NCBI GenBank assembly: GCA_944380845.1
Contig: CALWIU010000067.1
Coordinates: 20,328-84,327 of the forward strand
Reading direction: 5' to 3'
Source of the DNA: an uncultured Clostridia bacterium
Lineage (GTDB): Bacteria; Bacillota; Clostridia; Oscillospirales; Acutalibacteraceae
DNA: 64,000 bases
Each line of letters begins with the position of its first letter. Position 1 is the stretch's first letter. The position numbers were made by a program, and so were the translations under genes. Under the pieces are notes generated by a model that was not told where the DNA came from, ran no database searches, and saw only the letters and a list, made by a program, of their open reading frames with translations. Shown here piece after piece: positions 33,879 through 42,146 of the stretch.

Positions 33879-34751
33879 TCAGTCCAGCATATGCCCAATT
33901 GGTTCGCAGGGCTGTATGTGATCGAAATGATAAAAGGTGCGGGCGTTTTCAAAAAGGAACGCCTGTTTTTCCGATGAGGTCAGTTCTTTGGTTTTGAGAA
34001 TGAAATCAAAGCTCATTTTATAGGTGATCTCCACCATGGTGCGCGGATAATCACTGCCCCACATCAGCTTGTCCATGCCGCAGACTTCCGCCGCTTCCCG
34101 GATTGCATCAACGGCAGAGGGATATGGGTAAAACTCCCGATGAAACAACCATGTGATCCCGCCGCTTTCAATTCGCACATTGGGATACCGCGCAAGTTTA
34201 ATTTGTTCGAGCCAGTTTTGGCGGGTCACCATTCCAAAATGACCGATGGCGATGCGAAGGGAAGGGAACTGCTCGATCATCTCACGCAGAGAATCCGTTT
34301 GGCGATTGCCGTCCATCAGATCGATAGAAAGAAATTTACCCTCCTTTTCCGCCTGCCGGAAAACCGGCTCATGAAGGGTCAGATCCTCCGTGGAAAACCG
34401 GGCAGCGCATAGCTTGATGCCGTCAAAACCATCGGTGCGGAACGGTTTGTTTTCTTCATACAGCGAACAGATTTTCAATCGGTTCGGAAAAGCGTTTTTG
34501 CATTGCAGTAAATAGTCGTCCTGATTGCCGTCGATCTGTTCCTGTGTAATCACCGCGCCGCTGACGCCGGCGTAGTCCATGTTGGCAATCAGCCGCTCGG
34601 CGGTGTTTTTACCATCCGTCATATAGGGCGGCATCATCTGTCTGATCTCTCCGCCGAAGTTGCTTTTGCCATTGCCGACAGAAAAAACCGGGATGCCGTT
34701 GACCATTCCGGTTTGCCGGTTCCAAAGATGCACATGGGCGTCCAGAATCAT
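33879..34751 (-). CDS. amidohydrolase-2 family hydrolase, candidate aldonolactonase
   Basis: This 290-residue TIM-barrel hydrolase has the N-terminal metal motif LDAHVHLW, a barrel His in IAIGHFGM, and the C-terminal Asp in LMWGSDYP. This subfamily includes L-fucono- and L-rhamnono-lactonases as well as decarboxylases, so a sugar-lactonase role is plausible from the operon but not proven. ATG at 34751 overlaps the uxaA stop (ATGA) and gives the expected family N-terminus; a longer frame to 34847 lies inside uxaA. It is the last gene of the five-gene operon. Confidence 0.82.
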   Translation of the reverse strand: MILDAHVHLWNRQTGMVNGIPVFSVGNGKSNFGGEIRQMMPPYMTDGKNTAERLIANMDYAGVSGAVITQEQIDGNQDDYLLQCKNAFPNRLKICSLYEENKPFRTDGFDGIKLCAARFSTEDLTLHEPVFRQAEKEGKFLSIDLMDGNRQTDSLREMIEQFPSLRIAIGHFGMVTRQNWLEQIKLARYPNVRIESGGITWLFHREFYPYPSAVDAIREAAEVCGMDKLMWGSDYPRTMVEITYKMSFDFILKTKELTSSEKQAFLFENARTFYHFDHIQPCEPIGHMLD

Positions 34752-36112
34752 AATGTCACACCGTCCTTGAAAATCGCGATCTGCCGGTTGCCGTTGGTCT
34801 CGTTCTTCGTCGGCGCGCCTTCCGCCGTCCGCAGAATCAAATCCCAAAGATCGTCGGCGCTGCCGGTTTGTGCGTCAAAATCAATCCATCCGTTTTTTTG
34901 CTGCGCCAGCGCTGTGTTAGAGGCAATCTTAATGGTGGGAACGGGCGCCCCCAACGGCGTGCCCCGGCCGGTTGTAAACAGGAGCAAATGACAGCCTGCC
35001 GCAGTCAACCCCGTTGCGGCAATCGGATCGTTCCCCGGACCGTCCAGCAGATTCAGCCCCGGCGTTTGTGCCGGTTCGCCTATGTTCAGCACGGCGGAAA
35101 CAGGCGCGCTGCCGCCCTTTTGCACACAGCCAAGGGATTTTTCCTCCAATGTGGTAATGCCGCCGTCACGGTTGCCCGGCGAGGGGTTTTCGCTGACCGG
35201 CTGCCCATGGGATAGAAAATAGGTTTTCCAGCGATTGATCATCGCTGCCGCCTGCTGAAAAACCGTTTTGCTGACACAGCGATGCAGCAGAATGTCTTCT
35301 GCGCCGAACATTTCCGGTACTTCACTTAAAACGGCTGTGCCGCCGAGAGAAGTCAGACGATCCGTCATTTTTCCGCATAGTGGATTGGCGGTAATCCCGG
35401 AAAAACCATCGCTGCCGCCGCATTTTAAGCCGATCGTTAATTCGGACAGAGGAACAGGCTCTCTTTTATCCTGTTGGGTGATTTGCTGAAGCTCCCGGAT
35501 GATTGTTTCACCGGTTGCCATCTCGTCTTCACAGTCCTGACAGTTCAGAAAGCGAATGCGGTCTGCGGGCAGATCATTCAGCCGCTGCTTCAGATCGGAA
35601 AGGCGGTTGTTTTCACATCCCAGTCCCAAAATCAGAACGCCGCCGGCATTCGGGTGACGCGCCAGCGCGCAAAGCGTTTCAGCGGTGCGATGCAGATCAT
35701 CGCCTAACTGACTGCAACCGTAGGGGTGCGTGAAGGCGAAAGCACCGGTTCGCTGTGCCAAACAGGTGGCGGTATTATTGACACAAGCCACAGTCGGCAG
35801 AATCCAGACTTCATTCCGGATCCCGATTCTGCCGTCAGCCCTCTTGTATGCGGAAAAGGCGGGGACTTTTTCCGGGACTTTGAGAAAAGAAAAATCAGGC
35901 TTGTAGTGGTATTCTTTTGTGCCGGAAAGGCGCGAAATCAAATTGTGCGTGTGCACCAGTTCCCCCGGCTGAATTTCTGCCGTTGCTTCCCCGATGGGGA
36001 AGCCGTATTTGATGACCAGGTCACCTTTATGAATCAACTGCCGGGCGTATTTATGCCCATTTTCTGTCTGTATCAGTACGGTGTCGTTTGGATGGATCAG
36101 GATAAGACCCAT
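34748..36112 (-). CDS. uxaA: UxaA-type altronate dehydratase
   Basis: This 454-residue enzyme of the UxaA/GarD family dehydrates D-altronate to 2-keto-3-deoxy-D-gluconate. The N-terminal SAF domain (ILIHPNDTVLIQTENG, HKGDLVIKYGFPIG) is followed by the catalytic part with YKRADGRIGIRNEVWILPTVACVN, HPYGCSQ, LGLGCENN, GLKCGGSDGFSGITANP and TTGRGTPLGAPVPTIKIASN. Conserved Cys and His residues for iron are present, and length is near normal. The start at 36112 has GGGAGG upstream. Its 5' end overlaps uxaB by 16 bases and its 3' end overlaps the amidohydrolase by 4, so translation is tightly coupled. Confidence 0.9.
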   Translation of the reverse strand: MGLILIHPNDTVLIQTENGHKYARQLIHKGDLVIKYGFPIGEATAEIQPGELVHTHNLISRLSGTKEYHYKPDFSFLKVPEKVPAFSAYKRADGRIGIRNEVWILPTVACVNNTATCLAQRTGAFAFTHPYGCSQLGDDLHRTAETLCALARHPNAGGVLILGLGCENNRLSDLKQRLNDLPADRIRFLNCQDCEDEMATGETIIRELQQITQQDKREPVPLSELTIGLKCGGSDGFSGITANPLCGKMTDRLTSLGGTAVLSEVPEMFGAEDILLHRCVSKTVFQQAAAMINRWKTYFLSHGQPVSENPSPGNRDGGITTLEEKSLGCVQKGGSAPVSAVLNIGEPAQTPGLNLLDGPGNDPIAATGLTAAGCHLLLFTTGRGTPLGAPVPTIKIASNTALAQQKNGWIDFDAQTGSADDLWDLILRTAEGAPTKNETNGNRQIAIFKDGVTL

Positions 36113-37422
36113 TTCATCGCCTCCCGGACGCCGTCCTTGCGAATGCGGCGCGTGCAATCCGTGATAAAATTGGTATAAGAGGACAAATCCATATTCCAAA
36201 GCGCTGGATCGCACAAAATGGCAGGAATGTCCGAGCTTTTGATCCGCGCGATTTTCTCCGGCTCATCGGTGCAGTCGTTGTCCTGGTAATAGACAATCAG
36301 ACACGCCAGAGAAAACAACAGGGGCCGAGGCATTTCATCTCTGGTTTTTACCAGATCAGCAAGGGTTGGCAGAACCCTTGCATTCATTTTGCTTATTGAA
36401 TTCAGGGCAATCGAATGCCATAGGTGACGGATAAAGGGATTGGCAAAACGCTGTAGCGTGTCCTCTGCAAAACGGCGATCTTCTTCGGAATTACCCAGCG
36501 CCGGAAGAATGCAGCCGTTCAGGCACGCGTCCAGAAAAGAGCGCAGCTGGGGATCGTTGAGACTGTCTGCGACGGTTTCCACGCCGCAGAGCAGCGAGGG
36601 AAAAACCAGAGAAGTATGACATCCGTTGAGGACGCGTACTTTTCTTTTTTTATACGGTGCGCAATTTGTTGTCCAAACCACATGAAGCCCCGCTTTTTGG
36701 AAGGGGAGCTCCTGTTCATAATTTCCTTCGATCACCCAAAGATGGAACGGTTCCGCCGTATCCAACAGTTCGTCCTTTTCGCCGATGGTTTGAAAAATCT
36801 GATCGGCTTGTTGCTGCGGATAGCCGGTTACGATTCGATCCACCAGCGTGTTGCAAAAGGCGTTTTCCGTTTGGATCCAGTGGATAAAATCTGCCGGCAG
36901 TTTCCAATTTTCGGCGTAATATAAAACACAGGCTTTTAGCTCGTCCGCGTTATGATCGATCAGTTCGCAGGCAAAGAAAACCAGCCCCGGCAAGCGCTTT
37001 TGATATCGGTGATAAAGAAATTGTGTCACCTTCGCCGGAAAAGCAGCGGCGGGTCGATCGGCAAGGGCGCAGGACAAATCGCATCGGATGCCCGCTTCGG
37101 TGGTATTGGAAACCACAAAGCGAAGATCGGGATTTTCTGCAAGAGCAAGAAAAGCATCAAAGTTCGCATAGGGATTGACAGCCCGGGAAACAGCCGTGAC
37201 GGTCTGCATCTGTTCAACAGGCTTTCCCTGTTCCAGACCGCGCACAAGAAGATGATATCTTCCGTTCTGCCGGTTGATTTTTTCCACCGCCGCGGAATCG
37301 GTCGGCGAGACGATAACCGCCTTGCCGTCATAGAGCCCCTGTTTGTTTAAAAGATCCAAAAATGAATCGAAAAATCCGCGCAGAAAATTGCCGGTGCCGA
37401 ATTGCAGGACGGTTTCTTTCAT
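36097..37422 (-). CDS. uxaB: tagaturonate reductase (UxaB-type mannitol dehydrogenase family)
   Basis: This enzyme of about 441 residues reduces D-tagaturonate to D-altronate with NADH. The Rossmann start (VLQFGTGNFLRGF), VVSNTTEAGI, the acidic/Asn region FFACELIDHNAD, and the polyol-dehydrogenase catalytic stretch KRKVRVLNGCHTS (Lys, Asn, His) are all present. The start at 37422 has CGGAG 8 bases upstream and lies one base after the alcohol dehydrogenase stop; ATG at 37431 has no room for a ribosome-binding site. UxaB fits better than fructuronate reductase UxuB because the next gene is uxaA. Confidence 0.88.
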   Translation of the reverse strand: MKETVLQFGTGNFLRGFFDSFLDLLNKQGLYDGKAVIVSPTDSAAVEKINRQNGRYHLLVRGLEQGKPVEQMQTVTAVSRAVNPYANFDAFLALAENPDLRFVVSNTTEAGIRCDLSCALADRPAAAFPAKVTQFLYHRYQKRLPGLVFFACELIDHNADELKACVLYYAENWKLPADFIHWIQTENAFCNTLVDRIVTGYPQQQADQIFQTIGEKDELLDTAEPFHLWVIEGNYEQELPFQKAGLHVVWTTNCAPYKKRKVRVLNGCHTSLVFPSLLCGVETVADSLNDPQLRSFLDACLNGCILPALGNSEEDRRFAEDTLQRFANPFIRHLWHSIALNSISKMNARVLPTLADLVKTRDEMPRPLLFSLACLIVYYQDNDCTDEPEKIARIKSSDIPAILCDPALWNMDLSSYTNFITDCTRRIRKDGVREAMKWVLS

Positions 37423-37423
37423 T

Positions 37424-38446
37424 TTATTCATCTCCGATCTGAATCAGCAGTTTTGCCAGCGTACCGTCGTTGTGTTTCAGCGCTTCAAAGGCTTCCGGTG
37501 CTTTTTCCATCGGATAAACGCCGCTGACCATACGCGTCAGAGGGACAGTCCCGGTCAGCGCCAGATCGATCAGCGCTTCAAAATCTCTGGTCAGTGCATT
37601 TCGGCTGCCAAAAACATTCAGTTCTTTTTGTAAAAGAATGGAATGCAGGAAGGTTACTTCCCGTTTTCCGTTGCCGATCAAAATCACATTTGCGCCGTGA
37701 GCTGCTTCCTGAATGCAGTTTAAAAAGGTTTCCGGCGCGCCGCAGGCTTCGACGCAAACATCAAAACCGCACCCTTCCGTAAAATCGGAAGCTGCGTCGT
37801 GCAGGTCTTCTGTCGAAACCAGAACGGTTCGATCCGCTCCGTAGCTTTCCGCCAGCTGTAGACGGCTTTTCAGCAGATCGGCTATCATGACCTTTGCGCC
37901 CAGTGATTTTGCGCGCAGTAAGGCAAACAGACCAATGGGACCGGCGCCCATAATTAACAGGCGGTCCCCTTTTTTGATCGGCGCCCGGGACAACGCGTGA
38001 CAGCTGATGGAAAACGGTTCAATGAGCGCCAGCTCTTTCGCAGAAAGCCCTTTTCCCGGAATAATGCGCGAAACAGGCATGGCGATGTATTCCTGAAAGG
38101 CGCCATCCCGCTGTACGCCCATGGTTTGGTTGTCGTGACAGGCGTTGACCAGCCCCCGTTTGCAGGCATAGCAGCTTCCGCAGTTAAAATACGGATTGCA
38201 GGTTACGATATCGCCCGGGCAAATCCCTCGGTCGTTCTCGTGGATCTCCAGTACACGCGCGGAAAATTCATGCCCCGGAATTCGCGGATAGGTGGTAAAG
38301 GGCTGGTTGCCGGTATAGGAGGCAAGATCTGCGCCGCAGATGCCGCCATATAAAACCTGTAACAGCGCTTCTCCTTCTCCGACAATGGGTTTTTCTTTTT
38401 CAACGACCCGGACTTCACCGGGTTTGACGATTTGAATGGCTTTCAT
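37424..38446 (-). CDS. zinc-dependent alcohol dehydrogenase (LgoD/RspB-like)
   Basis: This 340-residue medium-chain dehydrogenase has the catalytic zinc site (GGICGADL and GHEFSARV), the structural zinc Cys set (CNPYFNCGSCYACKRGLVNAC), and the NAD-binding motif LLIMGAGPIGLFALL near residue 165. It resembles E. coli YjjN/LgoD, which oxidises L-galactonate to D-tagaturonate, and RspB. Its place just upstream of uxaB, which consumes tagaturonate, supports that reading. GGGAGG precedes ATG, and it starts 2 bases after the upstream gene. Threonine or polyol dehydrogenase activity is the alternative. Confidence 0.85.
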   Translation of the reverse strand: MKAIQIVKPGEVRVVEKEKPIVGEGEALLQVLYGGICGADLASYTGNQPFTTYPRIPGHEFSARVLEIHENDRGICPGDIVTCNPYFNCGSCYACKRGLVNACHDNQTMGVQRDGAFQEYIAMPVSRIIPGKGLSAKELALIEPFSISCHALSRAPIKKGDRLLIMGAGPIGLFALLRAKSLGAKVMIADLLKSRLQLAESYGADRTVLVSTEDLHDAASDFTEGCGFDVCVEACGAPETFLNCIQEAAHGANVILIGNGKREVTFLHSILLQKELNVFGSRNALTRDFEALIDLALTGTVPLTRMVSGVYPMEKAPEAFEALKHNDGTLAKLLIQIGDE

Positions 38447-38448
38447 GT

Positions 38449-39654
38449 TTATGCCTCCCGATCGATATAGGTTTCGTTCCAGACGACCGCTGTTTTGAGG
38501 GGTGCGCCTTTGGCGTAAATGATGGTTTCATATGCGGAAATGGGATCCGCGATAAAGGTTTCTTTGTCAATCAGGGAAACCAGCCGGTCGAAGCTGCTTT
38601 CACACAGCAGGGCGATGGCCGTCTGCATATGCGCACGGGTAAAGTTGATGGAGGATAAGATGACCTGATTCTTAAATCCGAAGGGCATGGTGTCAAAACG
38701 CACCTGTGGCCCCAGCGAAAAGCTGTTGTAGATCCCGTTGCATCCCAGAGCGCCTTCCCGGAAGGCAATGCGGTGTTCGGTTTCGGTGCCGGAAGTGCCG
38801 ATAAATACGCTGGCTGTTCCTCCCAGCTTTTCCCGGATCGCCTGCGCTGTCTGCGGTTCCGTCATGCCGGCGGTTGACAGGTAATCGCTTTGCAGCTCTT
38901 TTTTGACAAAAAGAGCTTTGTCGCTGTCCTCCCCGCTGCGGGCAACAAACAGAATATGTGCATCCGGATGATTGCGGTGAATCTGGTCGCCGATGAACAG
39001 ACCGGTCGTTCCCAAACCGAAAATGACCGTGCGGCGGAAGGTGGATTCTCGGGCTTTTTTTCGGGCTTCTGTTTCAGAAAGACCAGATCTTGCCATTTCC
39101 ACGCGGAAATTCTGCGCTTCGCCGATATCGCACATCCTTTCATGCTGAAAGACCGCACAGGCATAGGGGTCGGAAAAAACCAGTTTTTTTGCCAGCGAAA
39201 GCGGCAGCTTTTTCAGATCTTCGTATTTTGCCGGCAGATGCAGCAGCATATCCGGATGAAAAAAGCCCCGGTCGGCAAAAATACCGTCCGCGCCGTCGCA
39301 TCCATACTCAAAATAGGTTTCGTCTTCGCTGAATCGGGTCGGGTCATAGCTGTCGCCGCCGCGAATCAGCACAATGGCAAAGCGGTTTTCCGACGGAACC
39401 CAGACCACGCCCTCGTGGCCGTTGATCAGCCGGTGCTGTCCTTGGGGAAATTTGGGGTTCAGCTCGCCGCGTTTGCCCATTTGCATCAGTTCGTAATCGG
39501 TTCCGCAGAATCCGCAAAAAACAGGGATTGCTTCCTTGCCTTCTTTGGGGGGTTCCCCCCGCAGGCGCTGTCTGGGCGGATTGATGAGGTTGACCTCGCC
39601 GTAACAAAGGGGCTTCTCTTCGCTGTTTTGAAAATAGGTTCCGAAAGTTTTCAT
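38449..39654 (-). CDS. glucose-dehydrogenase-like medium-chain dehydrogenase
   Basis: This 401-residue NAD(P)-dependent enzyme is of the glucose/aldose 1-dehydrogenase type known from archaea. The zinc-binding region CGFCGTDYELMQMGKRG and the INGHEGVV motif come first. A Rossmann motif (VIFGLGTTGLFIGDQIHR) follows around residue 205, with a serine-rich loop (VARSGEDSDK) that would contact the NADP phosphate. It lacks the four-Cys structural zinc lobe of its neighbour. The likely reaction is oxidation of an aldose to an aldonolactone; the sugar is unknown. It is the first gene of the operon, with GAGGGA before ATG. Confidence 0.75.
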   Translation of the reverse strand: MKTFGTYFQNSEEKPLCYGEVNLINPPRQRLRGEPPKEGKEAIPVFCGFCGTDYELMQMGKRGELNPKFPQGQHRLINGHEGVVWVPSENRFAIVLIRGGDSYDPTRFSEDETYFEYGCDGADGIFADRGFFHPDMLLHLPAKYEDLKKLPLSLAKKLVFSDPYACAVFQHERMCDIGEAQNFRVEMARSGLSETEARKKARESTFRRTVIFGLGTTGLFIGDQIHRNHPDAHILFVARSGEDSDKALFVKKELQSDYLSTAGMTEPQTAQAIREKLGGTASVFIGTSGTETEHRIAFREGALGCNGIYNSFSLGPQVRFDTMPFGFKNQVILSSINFTRAHMQTAIALLCESSFDRLVSLIDKETFIADPISAYETIIYAKGAPLKTAVVWNETYIDREA

Positions 39655-39690
39655 AAGCGTCCCTCGATTTCGCGCATAGTTTCTTCACCT

Positions 39691-39719
39691 ATTATATTGA
39701 AACAGAACGAAAATTGCAA
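39691..39719 (-). promoter_or_regulatory. promoter of sugar-acid operon
   Basis: On the minus strand a -35 TTGCAA (39719-39714), a 17-bp spacer and a perfect -10 TATAAT (39696-39691) lie 37 bases before the first gene. Confidence 0.78.
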
Positions 39720-39754
39720 CGGTCATGTTCATTCAAAAAGAATTTTACAGAGCG

Positions 39755-39792
39755 CAAAAAAACCGAAGCGTTTATCAAAAACAGCTTCGGTT
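39755..39792 (-). terminator. terminator of lexA
   Basis: On the minus strand a 9-bp stem (39792-39784 with 39769-39761) with a 14-nt loop is followed by a T-run of about seven, 42 bases after the lexA stop. Confidence 0.8.
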
Positions 39793-39834
39793 ATAAGCCA
39801 AAAAGCAATCGGGCGGGCGCATGGATTGTTATTG

Positions 39835-40425
39835 TCAATACTGGCGGTATAAGGCGATGACCTTTCCCAAGATCATGACCTCGTTGGTTATGATGGGTTC
39901 GTATTCGTCATTTTCCGGCTGTAAACGGAAATGACCGTTTTCTTTGTAAAATCGTTTGACGGTTGCTTCATCGGAAAGCAGTGCGACAACAATTTCGCCG
40001 TTGTCGCAAACGGGCGTTTTTTCAGCAATGATGATGTCGCCGCTGAGAATACCGGCGTTAATCATGCTTTCGCCGCGTACGCGCAGGGCAAACAGATTTT
40101 TGTCAGAAGAAACCTGCCCGGAATAGGGAATATATCCTTCGATTTGCTCGACCGCTAAAATTGGCTGGCCGGCAGTTACCGTGCCCAAAAGCGGAACATT
40201 GATGGCAGGTGCGGGGCGGTTCGCTACGCGGATGCAGCGTTTGTGCATGGGGCTGCGTTCAATGTAACCGGCAGATTCCAGCGCGATCAGATTTGCCTGC
40301 ACGGAGGAGGTGGATTTGAGTCCGACCGCCGCGCCGATTTCCCGCACGGTGGGGGGGATTCCATCCTGCGCGCGGGAGGAAAGATATTCAAAGATCCTTT
40401 TTTGCGTTTCGTTCAGTTCTTTCAT
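39835..40425 (-). CDS. lexA: LexA SOS repressor
   Basis: This 196-residue repressor controls the DNA-damage response and cleaves itself when stimulated by RecA filaments. The N-terminal winged helix (QKRIFEYLSSRAQDGIPPTVREIG, LKSTSSVQANLIALESAGYIER) is followed by the S24 domain. The cleavage site is Ala85-Gly86 (TVTAGQP), and the catalytic dyad is Ser120 (GESMINAG) and Lys157 (EATVKRF). AAAGGAGG precedes ATG. An SOS box overlaps the -35 region of its own promoter, so it is autoregulated. Confidence 0.96.
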   Translation of the reverse strand: MKELNETQKRIFEYLSSRAQDGIPPTVREIGAAVGLKSTSSVQANLIALESAGYIERSPMHKRCIRVANRPAPAINVPLLGTVTAGQPILAVEQIEGYIPYSGQVSSDKNLFALRVRGESMINAGILSGDIIIAEKTPVCDNGEIVVALLSDEATVKRFYKENGHFRLQPENDEYEPIITNEVMILGKVIALYRQY

Positions 40426-40466
40426 GCAAGCGCCTCCTTTGATCGTTTTTCCTTTTTCCTATTCAT

Positions 40467-40505
40467 AGTATAGCATGAGGGAAAACGGGATGCAAACATT
40501 TGTTC
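40467..40505 (-). promoter_or_regulatory. lexA promoter with overlapping SOS box
   Basis: On the minus strand the 12-mer GAACAAATGTTT (40505-40494) fits the Gram-positive LexA site GAAC-N4-GTTY. It overlaps the -35 TTGCAT (40495-40490), which is followed by a 17-bp spacer and the -10 TATACT (40472-40467). Bound LexA would block polymerase directly. Confidence 0.82.
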
Positions 40506-40571
40506 AAATGTTCATATATATTTTACATTTAAAAGCGCTTGCCGGAAGGAAAAAATTTTACTGTGTTTTTC

Positions 40572-40600
40572 TTTACTTCCGTGTGGTTTTAGTGTATGAT
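40572..40600 (+). promoter_or_regulatory. promoter of GH20 gene
   Basis: A -35 TTTACT (40572-40577), a 17-bp spacer and a -10 TATGAT (40595-40600) lie 46 bases before the GH20 start. It may also feed apbE and the rnf genes, because no clear terminator intervenes before 44123. Confidence 0.65.
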
Positions 40601-40646
40601 AAATAAAAGAATGATGTCATTTACAACGCAGACGGGAGGTCTTTTC

Positions 40647-42146
40647 ATGAATCCTTGCCCGATCGTTCCGGCGCCGCGCACCTATCGGCCATGCGACGGC
40701 TTTTTTTTACTTCCTTCAGGCGGCAATGTGGTTCGCCTGCTGACGAAAAAACTTGATTCATCGATCAGCGGCGAAGAAAGTTACCGGCTGGAAATCACGC
40801 CGGATGATGTCGTGCTGACTGCGTCTGCGCCCTGCGGGCTGTTCAGAGGTTTTCAGTCGTTAAAGCAGCTTGTTTTTTTGGCAAAGGATGGCAGATTGCC
40901 CTGCGCGGTTATTGAGGACAGTCCCCGTTTTGCCGTTCGATCCTTTTTGCTTGACAGCGCCCGTCATATGCCGTCTGTGGAAGAAATCTTTCGCATGATC
41001 GACGGCGCGGCACTTTTTAAATTGAACCGAATGCACTGGCATGTCAGTGACGATCAGGGCTTCCGGATCGAAAGCGAAGTGTTCCCGCGCCTGAATACTG
41101 TTGGTTCGTATCGTGACGGGGATACTTTCGGCGGCGAAAAGAAACCCGGCAGAATCGGCGGGTATTACACCAAAGAGCAAGTGAAAGAGATCGTACGCTA
41201 TGCTGCGTCTAAATATATCGAGGTTGTCCCCGAATTTGATATGCCCGGTCATGTCAGCGCAATTCTGGCGTCTTATCCGGAATTGTCCTGTCATGGCGGC
41301 GAGTATTGTGTGCGCACCGAAGGCGGGATTTTTCCCGATCTGCTTTGCGCCGGCAAGCAATCGGTGATGAACTGGATCGTTCAGCTGCTGGATGAAATGC
41401 TGCCGCTTTTCCCTTCCGAATTTGTTCACATCGGTGGGGATGAGGCGCCGAAGGGGCAGTGGTATTCCTGCGAGGACTGCTTGCGGCTGATGCGCGAAAA
41501 AGGCATGAAAAATGCAGAAGAATTGCAGCAGTATTTTACCCTTCAGGTCTGTGACTATCTGAAAAGCAAAGGAAAGCGCGCCATTGTCTGGAACGAAAGC
41601 CTGAAGGCCGGAGCCTTGCCGCCGCAGATTACGGTGCAGTATTGGCTGGGTGATAAAAAAACGACGCTGGAGCATATGGCAGGCGGCGGACAGGTGATCG
41701 CATCGGAAATGAAGTATATGTATGCCGATTATCCCTTCTTTATGACGCCCCTTTCAAAAACATATCGGTATGACCCGTTCCCCCATCATCCGGAGGCGGT
41801 CGCCGGCGTGGAAACCACCTTGTGGAGTGAATATATTACAACAGAAGCGCGACTTCATGAGATGGCGTTTCCCCGTATCGCCGCCGCTGCTGAGGTTGGC
41901 TGGACAGAAAAAACAGGGAAAAAATACGCCCGTTTTCATCGGAATATCAAACGCCTGCTGCCGCTTCTGCGATCAATGGGCATTGCCGCCGCGCCAGTGC
42001 GCGACTGGTCGGGCGCTTCCCCTCGCGCTTTGCGGGAAATGGCTCGGTTTTTACACCGAACATCTGCCGGGAAAATGGTACCGAGGCAGATGCAAAATAT
42101 AAAGGAAGAAAAAAGACTTGCACGACTTCAAGGTTTCTCGGATTAA
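40647..42146 (+). CDS. GH20 beta-N-acetylhexosaminidase
   Basis: This 499-residue glycoside hydrolase family 20 enzyme removes terminal N-acetylhexosamine. The N-terminal GH20b-like domain is followed by the catalytic barrel starting at RFAVRSFLLDSARHMPS. Key motifs are NRMHWHVSDDQGFRIE, VPEFDMPGH, and the catalytic Asp-Glu in FVHIGGDEAP, with the aromatic wall in IVWNE and TTLWSEY. No signal peptide is present, so it acts in the cytoplasm on imported oligosaccharides or recycled wall sugars. ATG at 40647 is preceded by GGGAGG. Its 3' end overlaps apbE by 29 bases. Confidence 0.92.
   Translation: MNPCPIVPAPRTYRPCDGFFLLPSGGNVVRLLTKKLDSSISGEESYRLEITPDDVVLTASAPCGLFRGFQSLKQLVFLAKDGRLPCAVIEDSPRFAVRSFLLDSARHMPSVEEIFRMIDGAALFKLNRMHWHVSDDQGFRIESEVFPRLNTVGSYRDGDTFGGEKKPGRIGGYYTKEQVKEIVRYAASKYIEVVPEFDMPGHVSAILASYPELSCHGGEYCVRTEGGIFPDLLCAGKQSVMNWIVQLLDEMLPLFPSEFVHIGGDEAPKGQWYSCEDCLRLMREKGMKNAEELQQYFTLQVCDYLKSKGKRAIVWNESLKAGALPPQITVQYWLGDKKTTLEHMAGGGQVIASEMKYMYADYPFFMTPLSKTYRYDPFPHHPEAVAGVETTLWSEYITTEARLHEMAFPRIAAAAEVGWTEKTGKKYARFHRNIKRLLPLLRSMGIAAAPVRDWSGASPRALREMARFLHRTSAGKMVPRQMQNIKEEKRLARLQGFSD

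Noticed and set aside
38890-39852. 320-codon plus-strand frame under the glucose-dehydrogenase-like gene
   Set aside because: Antisense to a coding sequence with clear Rossmann and zinc motifs; it runs on into the lexA terminator.
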